From Alistipes sp. UBA943 (lineage in GTDB: Bacteria > Bacteroidota > Bacteroidia > Bacteroidales > Rikenellaceae): a stretch of DNA of 11,366 bases. A program made the position numbers and the translations under genes. Positions within the stretch are counted from its first letter, which is position 1, and each line of letters begins with the position of its first letter. This document shows positions 5,899-11,366 of the stretch, piece by piece. The notes beneath the pieces were generated by a model. That model was not told where the DNA came from and searched no databases. It saw only the letters and a list, made by a program, of their open reading frames with translations. The stretch lies in the NCBI GenBank assembly GCA_002293345.1, contig DBDB01000013.1, positions 1-11,366 on the forward strand. The letters are read 5' to 3'.

Positions 5899-8184
5899 TT
5901 AGAACGAGATTTTGAGCCCCGCGTTCCAGCTTCGCGGCAGCGATGGGCCGTACATATATCCCGAGTCGCGTTCGGGACCCTGGTCGAAGTCGCGCTGATA
6001 GGCGTTGAAGATGTTCTGTACACCGGCATAGAGTTGCATCGTGATCTCGCGGTAGAGCGGTATGTCGTACGAGATTTTGAGCCCCAGGTCGAAGAACGAA
6101 GGTGTCGTTACGGCCGTGTCCTGAGGGATGAATCCCGCGGCGTGCTGCATCAACATACGTCCCGTGTAGGTGCCGGTGGCGGAGACGGTGAAGCGACGTA
6201 CGGGTGTCACCTGGGCTGTCAGGAATCCGTATGTGTCCGGCGTGCGGAACATTTTGCGCGACGGCGGAACGGATGCATCTTCGCTCCAATATTCGGGCTC
6301 TTTGTAACGGCTTCGCTGTATCGTTACGCCCGCCTGCACGTCGAACCACTTCGACAGCGCCGCTTTGGCTTCGATGTTGATCCCCATCACCGTGGCACCC
6401 GAACCGTTGTACCGCTCCTTGATCGTGGCGCCATCCACAGGATCCGTGCCGATGGTACGCAGGGCGAATACGTCGTCCAGAGTGGTGAAAAATCCCTCCA
6501 CCATGAGGTTCGTGCGCACGCGTCCGAACGTATGGTACATGTCCGCGGAGAGGCTCACGCTTTGCGACCGCTCCTGACGCAGGTTGTCCGCCAGACGGAT
6601 GCGTGTACGTTCACCACCCACGATCGCCACATGCAGGTCCTCGTCGAATGCCTGAGGGGCACGGTAGCCGCTGCCGTAACTCAATCGCAGGCTCACTTCC
6701 TCGGTGGGGTTGTAGCGCAGATTGGCACGCGGCGAGAAGATGACACGCCGCACGAGGTTGTGCTTGTCCAGACGTCCGCCGATGAGGAGTGACCAGTGGT
6801 CGTTCTTCCACTCGTTTTGCAGGTACAGACCGGCGATATGTACCTCCTGATCGGTATGGATGTCGTACCCGATGGATTCGTCGTCCAGACCGTTGTGCGT
6901 ATACTCGAGACCGATGGTCAGGTCGGCAGGCATGAACCACAGGCGATGGAAACCGTGTACGTATTGAGCTCCTGCGGCGACGGTCAGGTCGTGCGTGCGG
7001 CCATAGGCGTTGGGGTCCTGGTGCGATCCGTAGTAACTTTTGCGTTGCGTATTCTGGAACGACACGTAGGCATTTCCACGATCCGTATAGTCATCGTCCG
7101 AGATGTCGAACGCGAGGCTTCCGCCGTGGATCTTGTGGTCGGTCGTTTCGGCGATCATCGCCTGGTGCGGAGGCAGGTCCAGCAGGTCGCCCCCGCGACG
7201 GTACTCCGTGACGGAGTTGTAGAGGAGTGTCAATCGTGAATGGTCGCCCGTGCGATAGTAGGAGTTCAGCCCCATGGATTGCGACGACAGTTCGGGGATC
7301 TCCGAAAATCCGTCTCCATCGGCATCGTACGCGGTACGGTTGCGGTTCTGCCCATAGAGATAGAGGCCCGCCTTGCGGCTGTTCGTGACCAGCGATACGC
7401 CTGCCGATGTGACATTGTCGTAGCTTCCTCCGCGACCGATGCCGGTAATTGTGTGCGACGCCTCGCCCGAGTTGCGGTCCGGATCCTTGGTGATGATGTT
7501 GATCGTGCCGCCGATGGCCGATGCGCCGAACAGTGCCGAGCCTCCGCCACGCATCACCTCCACACGGCGGATCATGTTGGACGGGATCTGTTCCAGTCCA
7601 TAGACACCCGTGAGGGCCGAAAATACGGGTTTCGAGTCGAGCAGGATCTGCGAATAGTGTCCGTCGAGACCGTTCATCCGTACTTGCAGGAATCCGCAAT
7701 TCTGGCAGTCGTCCTCGATACGTACGCCGGGTTGGAAGTTGAGTCCCTGGGCGAGGCAGGCCGAATTGGTCAATTCGAATACCTGAGGACCGATGATGCC
7801 GACCAGTGCGGGTGCGTTCTTACGTTTGGATTCGCTTCGGTTGGCCGATACGACAATGTCGTCTATCTGTACGGTACTTTCGGACATCTCGAAATCCACC
7901 ATCCGCGACTCTCCCTTGGCGAGTTCGATGCGGATGCGCTCGGGCTCGTATCCGACGGCACTGGCACGGATAAATCCGCGTCCCGGAGCCAGGCCGCGAA
8001 TCTCGTAACGACCCTCCTCATTGGTTACGGTACCGAGTGTGGTACCGGGTACGGAGATGGTGATATGGGGAATCGGCGTACCCGTATCGCGATTCGTCAC
8101 TTGTCCATGCAGGAGCGTGCTCTCTTGGGCATGGGATACGATATAGGATAGGCACAGCAGTGCCGTGAAAATGATCTTCTTCAT
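5899..8184 (-). CDS. TonB-dependent outer-membrane receptor with CxxC plug, probable metal uptake
   Basis: The 761-residue receptor has a signal peptide (cleavage near SHA-Q, residue 19/20), a carboxypeptidase-regulatory-like beta-sandwich (about 25-101), a TonB-box-like DDIVVSA (109-115), a plug (about 122-232, with VEVMRGGGSALFG and GGTINIITKDP), and a beta-barrel to the C-terminal Phe of LKISF. Such proteins import scarce substrates with energy from TonB-ExbBD. The plug has the unusual segment EDDCQNCGFLQVRMNG with Cys160 and Cys163, followed by GHYSQILLDSKPVFS. I recognise this CxxC plug from a Bacteroidota subgroup often placed with metal-handling genes; the substrate is not proven. Just upstream, on the same strand after 74 bp, lies a small secreted protein with its own CPIC motif, which fits a shared metal cargo such as copper. 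No SusD partner is seen, so glycan uptake is unlikely. Confidence 0.9.
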   Translation of the reverse strand: MKKIIFTALLCLSYIVSHAQESTLLHGQVTNRDTGTPIPHITISVPGTTLGTVTNEEGRYEIRGLAPGRGFIRASAVGYEPERIRIELAKGESRMVDFEMSESTVQIDDIVVSANRSESKRKNAPALVGIIGPQVFELTNSACLAQGLNFQPGVRIEDDCQNCGFLQVRMNGLDGHYSQILLDSKPVFSALTGVYGLEQIPSNMIRRVEVMRGGGSALFGASAIGGTINIITKDPDRNSGEASHTITGIGRGGSYDNVTSAGVSLVTNSRKAGLYLYGQNRNRTAYDADGDGFSEIPELSSQSMGLNSYYRTGDHSRLTLLYNSVTEYRRGGDLLDLPPHQAMIAETTDHKIHGGSLAFDISDDDYTDRGNAYVSFQNTQRKSYYGSHQDPNAYGRTHDLTVAAGAQYVHGFHRLWFMPADLTIGLEYTHNGLDDESIGYDIHTDQEVHIAGLYLQNEWKNDHWSLLIGGRLDKHNLVRRVIFSPRANLRYNPTEEVSLRLSYGSGYRAPQAFDEDLHVAIVGGERTRIRLADNLRQERSQSVSLSADMYHTFGRVRTNLMVEGFFTTLDDVFALRTIGTDPVDGATIKERYNGSGATVMGINIEAKAALSKWFDVQAGVTIQRSRYKEPEYWSEDASVPPSRKMFRTPDTYGFLTAQVTPVRRFTVSATGTYTGRMLMQHAAGFIPQDTAVTTPSFFDLGLKISYDIPLYREITMQLYAGVQNIFNAYQRDFDQGPERDSGYMYGPSLPRSWNAGLKISF

Positions 8185-8225
8185 TTTTTATTAAGTATTA
8201 AATATGGTAAATAGAAAAATTGCCC

Positions 8226-8241
8226 GATGCCGCGCGGCATC
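8226..8241. other. 16-bp perfect palindrome between the small CxxC gene and the TonB receptor gene
   Basis: GATGCCGCGCGGCATC is a perfect inverted repeat in the 74-bp gap. On the minus strand it would form a 6-bp stem with a GCGC loop, and a GGGCAATTTTT stretch follows, so it could be a weak terminator or attenuator that lowers receptor expression, or an operator for a dimeric regulator. The sequence shows only the symmetry. Confidence 0.5.
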
Positions 8242-8258
8242 AGGACTTGGTACGGGAG

Positions 8259-8582
8259 TTACGCCCGGGCGGGAGGGCCCCGCAGGAAGACTTCTGCCGG
8301 ATGTTCGATCGCCTCGGCCGTTTGTGTGGTCGGGAGGAACGTTTCGAGCAGCAGAAATTGGTTGTTCGGGCTCCACTCCGCGCCCCGAATGTAGGACGAC
8401 AGGTGGAAGTTACAGATCGGACAGTTGTCGAACAGGTCGGGCGACGCGTCGCGGTGTTGCGACTGCTCGATCGAGAGGTAGTAGATCTCCGGGTGCGCAT
8501 GCAGGGCCATCGCCGCGTATGCCGTTACCAGCGTCGTGAACAACAGCAGTGCCTTCAAGCGTATGAGTCCGATTGCCCGCAT
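8259..8582 (-). CDS. Small secreted CxxC/His protein, DUF2946-like, partner of the TonB receptor
   Basis: The 107-residue product starts with a hydrophobic signal sequence (about 10-27, KALLLFTTLVTAYAAMALHA) and should be periplasmic or membrane-anchored. After it come possible metal ligands: H28 and H30 (HAH), H43, and DNCPICNFHL with Cys54, Cys57 and H60. Small proteins with a signal peptide and a central CPxC motif, such as the DUF2946 group, are found beside TonB receptors in copper-linked loci; the resemblance here is by motif only. The start is uncertain. ATG 8582 lies almost at the transcription start predicted from TATATTTG at 8588-8595, while a TTG at 8558 would give a neat MKALLLF signal peptide of 99 residues in total. 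The gene precedes the TonB receptor by 74 bp and probably shares its transcript. It is divergent from the MATE gene. Confidence 0.72.
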   Translation of the reverse strand: MRAIGLIRLKALLLFTTLVTAYAAMALHAHPEIYYLSIEQSQHRDASPDLFDNCPICNFHLSSYIRGAEWSPNNQFLLLETFLPTTQTAEAIEHPAEVFLRGPPARA

Positions 8583-8587
8583 CGGGG

Positions 8588-8595
8588 CAAATATA
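8588..8595 (-). promoter_or_regulatory. Putative -7 element for the small CxxC gene and TonB receptor
   Basis: On the minus strand TATATTTG (8595 to 8588) matches TAnnTTTG. No TTG is found 20 bp upstream. Its closeness to ATG 8582 favours either a leaderless message or the later TTG start at 8558. Confidence 0.5.
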
Positions 8596-8612
8596 GAAAA
8601 AAATTATTTTCG

Positions 8613-8620
8613 TACCTTCG
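8613..8620 (+). promoter_or_regulatory. Weak candidate -7 element for the MATE gene
   Basis: TACCTTCG differs from TAnnTTTG at one position and lies 21 bp before the ATG at 8642, the same distance as in the nfeD-qmcA operon. No -33 box is visible. It overlaps the upstream region of the divergent promoter at 8588-8595, so the two units may compete. Confidence 0.4.
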
Positions 8621-8641
8621 CGTCCACAAATAATTTTGATC

Positions 8642-9934
8642 ATGAACCGCGCGATCCTCCGATTAGCCATACCGAATATTATTTCGAGCATCACGATCCC
8701 GCTGATGGGACTCATCTCCACGGCCCTGGCCGGACGTATGGATGGTGGCGTGGCGGCGATCGGGGCGCTGGCCGTCGGGGTCAATATTTTCAACTTTATC
8801 TACTGGAACTGCTCTTTCATCCGTATGGGTACGAGCGGCCTGACCGCCCAGGCGTACGGACGTGGCGATGTGCGTGAATGTACCAATATGTTGGTGCGTG
8901 GACTGGGTATCGCGGCAATTTTGGGCGTCGTGTTGGTGGCGGCACAGTGGCCGATAGGGTGGTTGTGCATCCGTGCCATGAACGGCGGCGATGTGGTACG
9001 CGAATACTTCTTCGTGCGTATTTGGGCTGTGCCGGCGGGGTTGATGCTGTACGGATTCAACGGTTGGTACAACGGCATGCAGAACGCCGTCATTCCGATG
9101 GCTACGTCGCTGACGGTCAACGTGTTGCATATCGGTCTGTCGATCTGGTTCGTCTTTGGACACGGCATGGGTATCGAGGGGATCGCCTATGCGAATGTGG
9201 TGGCGCAGTGGGGCGGTATGCTGCTGGCTGTGGTGCTGCTGTGGATCAATTACCGTCGTGTGTTGGTGCGGTTCCGTTGGAGCGAGGTGGTCGATTGGGC
9301 ACCTGTGAAGGCATTCTTTGTGGTCAATCGCGACATTATCATCCGCACGGTCTGTGTGGTGGGAGTCTACACGTTCTTCACGGCGATTTCGGCATGGATG
9401 GATCCGGTGTTGCTGACGGTGAACGCGCTGTTGATGCAGATATTCATGCTCTACTCGTACATGAACGACGGACTGACGTATGCTGCCGAAGCATTGGCGG
9501 GACGCTTCTTCGGGGCACGTGACACGGCATCGTTGCGTTTGTGCGTGAACCGCTGCATCGGTTGGGGATTCGGTATCGCGATGGTTTTTGTGGGGCTCTA
9601 CGCCGTGGGATGGCGCGAGTTGATGGGGGTCTTCACGTCGGATGCGGACGTGATCGCCACCGCCGGACGTTACATGGGATGGGTGATCGCCATTCCGCTC
9701 GTGAGTGCGTTCCCGTTTACGTTGGACGGCGTGTTGGTGGGTGTGGGACAGACGAAAGTGATGCGTAACTCGATGGTCATCGCGACGGTCTGCTTCTTCG
9801 GCGTGTTCACGGTGCTGTATCGATTGCTGGGTAACGATGCGCTATGGATCTCGTTCATGCTATACGTGGTGCTGCGCGGCGTGATGCAGTTCTTCATGAC
9901 CGGTCGACTCAGAGGGATATACCACTCCAAATAA
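8642..9934 (+). CDS. MATE-family multidrug/metabolite exporter (DinF-like)
   Basis: The 430-residue inner-membrane protein is almost wholly hydrophobic, with about 12 membrane helices and short polar loops, as in MATE transporters that export cationic compounds using a Na+ or H+ gradient. Family features include the N-terminal ILRLAIPNIISSITIPLMGLI with STALAGR, the segment FIRMGTSGLTAQAYG, the second-half counterpart YAAEALAGRFFGARD, and TLDGVLVGVGQTKVMRNS near residues 360-380. Length and layout suit the DinF/NorM-like branch common in Bacteroidota. I chose ATG 8642; a TTG at 8636 would add two residues. It stands alone, divergent from the CxxC/TonB unit and closed by a terminator. The substrate cannot be told from sequence. 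A link to the metal locus next door is possible but not supported by any motif. Confidence 0.93.
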   Translation: MNRAILRLAIPNIISSITIPLMGLISTALAGRMDGGVAAIGALAVGVNIFNFIYWNCSFIRMGTSGLTAQAYGRGDVRECTNMLVRGLGIAAILGVVLVAAQWPIGWLCIRAMNGGDVVREYFFVRIWAVPAGLMLYGFNGWYNGMQNAVIPMATSLTVNVLHIGLSIWFVFGHGMGIEGIAYANVVAQWGGMLLAVVLLWINYRRVLVRFRWSEVVDWAPVKAFFVVNRDIIIRTVCVVGVYTFFTAISAWMDPVLLTVNALLMQIFMLYSYMNDGLTYAAEALAGRFFGARDTASLRLCVNRCIGWGFGIAMVFVGLYAVGWRELMGVFTSDADVIATAGRYMGWVIAIPLVSAFPFTLDGVLVGVGQTKVMRNSMVIATVCFFGVFTVLYRLLGNDALWISFMLYVVLRGVMQFFMTGRLRGIYHSK

Positions 9935-9978
9935 CTTACAACAAACAAAATCATGGCGGATGCTGAACGACACCAACG

Positions 9979-10006
9979 AAAATCCCCTCACGTGAGTGGA
10001 TTTTTT
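9979..10006 (+). terminator. Intrinsic terminator downstream of the MATE gene
   Basis: AAAATCC pairs with GGATTTT, then one C/T mismatch, then CTC/GAG around an ACGT loop, followed by a run of six T (10001-10006). It sits 45 bp after the MATE stop codon. Confidence 0.75.
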
Positions 10007-10163
10007 GTACCCGGAGCCGGTCAGGGAGAGTCGAAATCTGTTAAAAGCCATACAGCGGCAATCAATCGTTAGTATGTTGTGTATCAAATATTTATGTTTG
10101 TTTTTAATAGAGCCTGTTTTAATGGTTTTGTGATGCTTTGAGGGACTTGGTGTCAAATTGGTG
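10007..10163. other. Intergenic stretch with a short direct repeat
   Basis: No gene or RNA could be supported here. The stretch is AT-rich from about 10070 to 10135. At its right end TTGGTGTCA occurs twice, at 10147-10155 and 10158-10166, 11 bp apart, and the second copy overlaps the stop codon of the next gene. It separates two genes whose 3' ends face each other. Confidence 0.5.
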
Positions 10164-11366
10164 TCACGGAATTTTAATTATTACCACCCATTTGCCCCCC
10201 TTGGCCGGGCCTTCGTGTCGAATGAAGCCGTCGCGTTTCAGTTTCTCCAGATGGTGTCGCAGACTGCCTGCCGAAACGTTCAATTGCTCAACCATCTCCG
10301 GGCGAGACATACTGGGATTTGCTTTCAGTGCAGCGATCAACCGGCTCTCGATATCGGGTTGTTTTTGGGTTGTTTTCAGGTTGTTTTCGGGTTGTTTTCG
10401 GGTTGTTTCTGTGCGAACCTCGGCCTTCGCCGGTCGCCAAAGAGTTATGCTCACGCCGCCATCGAAATCGAACTCCGGTTCTCGCAGCCCCTCTTCCAAC
10501 GAGAGCCGAATCATTTCGCTGACCCCTGTACCGAAACGCTCGATATAACCAGCCTGATACATTGCCTCTGCCAACAACGGGTTTGTCGGGAACGAACCGT
10601 GTGTTTCCTTGATCTTCGCAGGTGAAAGCTCCGGCGACAGCCGCCCCGGATTAAACACGACGATACGGTCGGCGAACACCATCACCTGCACACTCCCGTT
10701 GCTACGATATTCCCTATGGGCGACGGCATTCACAATAGCCTCAAAAATCACGGGACGCGGAATCTCATTTTTGATAGGTGCCTGGACGCTCTCCTCCCTC
10801 AACCCGACCGAGGTGCTGAGTTTCGACATCACGAAACTCACCGCAGCGTTCACCTGCTCGAACACATCGCCCTCGAACACTTTGTGGTCTTCGATGGGTT
10901 TTTCCCAACGAGTTCCCAAGAAATAGGCGCACTTGACGATAGCCGTGGGAAAATAGTATCGAGGATCGCTGCCGAAAGCCAGCAGAGCACTATTGCAGAT
11001 TTTTCCCTCTTGAATCATCTTCAAATGAGTAAGCACCTGCTCGGCGGGAGTGTCTTTGGAAAGAGGAAACCCACGTCTGGCATTTGCCAACGCCACGAAA
11101 TTGCTCACCTTTTCAGCACTGATATTAGCCATCGTCGCCTCCGACGGAGCCTCGTCAAATGACTTCGTGTGAATCAGCCCCTCCGTTTTGAGGTACTCGA
11201 CGAGAGCGGCGTATATCTGCGAGATCAGAATTTCGACGTTGTCAAAACGCTTATAGGTAAGTTCAGTTTGAATCTTGGAGACAAATGCCTTCTGCTTGCT
11301 GTGCCTTTCAAGTGAGCTGTCGCCCTTTATGAACGCTATCTTATAGAGGTGGTTTTCTTTGGCACA
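10164..11366 (-). CDS. DUF4062-like / HATPase_c_4 / winged-helix protein (5' end cut off by the window)
   Basis: The frame is open to the right edge without a start, so the gene continues beyond it; 400 codons are visible. Numbering from the first visible codon, residues 1-60 (FIKGDSSLERHSKQKAF, YKRFDNVEILISQIYAALVEYL) resemble the end of a DUF4062 domain. Residues about 60-200 are a linker typical of AlbA_2/RecG-like proteins (ANARRGFPL, LLAFGSDPRYYFPTA). Residues about 200-310 are an HATPase_c_4 domain with the N-box EAIVNAVAHRE (209-219), NPGRL, TNPLLAEAM and ERFGTG. After a Thr/Gln/Lys linker encoded by 11-bp repeats comes a winged helix (about 339-395: SMSRPEMVEQLNVSAGSLRHHLEKL). The first in-window ATG (11132) falls inside the conserved part and is not the true start. 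Relatives are annotated as ATP-binding or putative transcriptional regulators; the function is not established, and DUF4062 proteins include suspected defence proteins. Confidence 0.82.
   Translation of the reverse strand, partial: CAKENHLYKIAFIKGDSSLERHSKQKAFVSKIQTELTYKRFDNVEILISQIYAALVEYLKTEGLIHTKSFDEAPSEATMANISAEKVSNFVALANARRGFPLSKDTPAEQVLTHLKMIQEGKICNSALLAFGSDPRYYFPTAIVKCAYFLGTRWEKPIEDHKVFEGDVFEQVNAAVSFVMSKLSTSVGLREESVQAPIKNEIPRPVIFEAIVNAVAHREYRSNGSVQVMVFADRIVVFNPGRLSPELSPAKIKETHGSFPTNPLLAEAMYQAGYIERFGTGVSEMIRLSLEEGLREPEFDFDGGVSITLWRPAKAEVRTETTRKQPENNLKTTQKQPDIESRLIAALKANPSMSRPEMVEQLNVSAGSLRHHLEKLKRDGFIRHEGPAKGGKWVVIIKIP
10356..10410 (-). repeat. Five 11-bp tandem repeats in the linker of the ATP-binding protein gene
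   Basis: Plus-strand units of GGGTTGTTTTC recur without a gap at 10356, 10367, 10378, 10389 and 10400, with single changes in three of them (a T for the last C in the first, an A for the first G in the third, a CT end in the fifth). On the coding strand they encode the TTRKQPENNLKTTQKQP linker, whose own period is 11 residues because three units make 33 bp. The unit has no stop in any frame. Eleven is not a multiple of three, so gain or loss of a unit shifts the frame of the winged helix downstream. Confidence 0.9.

Noticed and set aside
4308..6029. Open frame of 573 codons on the minus strand
   Set aside because: It lies antisense to both the NfeD-like and QmcA genes, is rich in His, Arg and Thr as expected for a codon shadow, spans their promoter, and shows no domain.
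7240..8151. Open frame of 303 codons on the plus strand
   Set aside because: It is antisense to the plug and N-terminal domain of the TonB receptor. No family features are seen, and the receptor frame is unambiguous.
8878..9522. Open frame of 214 codons on the plus strand inside the MATE gene
   Set aside because: It is an alternative frame of a membrane-protein gene, rich in Arg, Gly and Cys, with no plausible fold.
10005..10040. tRNA-like 3' end on the minus strand (TTCGACT ... GGCTCCGGGTACA)
   Set aside because: The bases around TTCGACT do not form a T stem and no acceptor partner or anticodon arm is found. It might be a very worn tRNA remnant, but this cannot be supported.
1..11366. CRISPR array, transposase, integrase or retroelement reverse transcriptase
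   Set aside because: No regularly spaced repeats and no coding frame with the motifs of these families were found on either strand.

Overview
The window reads as chromosomal DNA of a Bacteroidota bacterium, most likely Bacteroidales. The evidence is: repeated promoter elements of the Bacteroidota type (TAnnTTTG, twice with a TTG box 20 bp upstream), no Shine-Dalgarno dependence, an S16 protein with a long Ala/Glu tail, a carboxypeptidase-regulatory-like domain in front of a TonB receptor, and a FISUMP-type surface domain fragment. The fairly GC-rich codon use would suit Alistipes or another Rikenellaceae member, but that is inference and genus is not settled.

Left part (1-1938). A small unrecognised gene (21-290, +) abuts an orphan 3' end of a FISUMP-domain gene (287-484, -), which begins only 1 bp after the rimM stop codon. 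The rpsP-rimM ribosome-assembly pair (1666 to 486, -) follows, with a good Bacteroidota promoter. Diverging from it is tRNA-Arg(UCU) at 1774-1847. Its last bases are duplicated 14 bp downstream, a likely scar of an integrative element. A strong two-way terminator hairpin closes this block.

Middle part (1939-5898). A 773-residue lipoprotein (-) has an astacin/M12-like protease fold in which every zinc ligand and the catalytic glutamate of the HExxHxxGxxH motif are replaced, followed by two LRR-like modules. It is therefore a predicted pseudoprotease. Divergent from it is a two-gene operon encoding a short NfeD-like membrane protein and a QmcA-type SPFH/Band 7 protein, ended by a 15-bp hairpin shared with the convergent gene.

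Right part (5899-11366). A probable operon (-) encodes a small secreted CxxC/His protein and a TonB-dependent receptor whose plug carries a matching CxxC motif, which suggests metal uptake. A MATE-family exporter (+) diverges from it and ends in a terminator. The window closes with a gene cut by the right edge (-). Its product joins the end of a DUF4062-like domain to a RecG-type HATPase_c_4 domain and a C-terminal winged helix, and the linker is encoded by five 11-bp tandem repeats able to shift the reading frame.

No CRISPR array, transposase, integrase or rRNA was seen. The most unusual items are the pseudoprotease lipoprotein, the frame-shifting 11-bp repeat tract, the matched CxxC pair, the orphan FISUMP tail and the tRNA 3'-end duplication.
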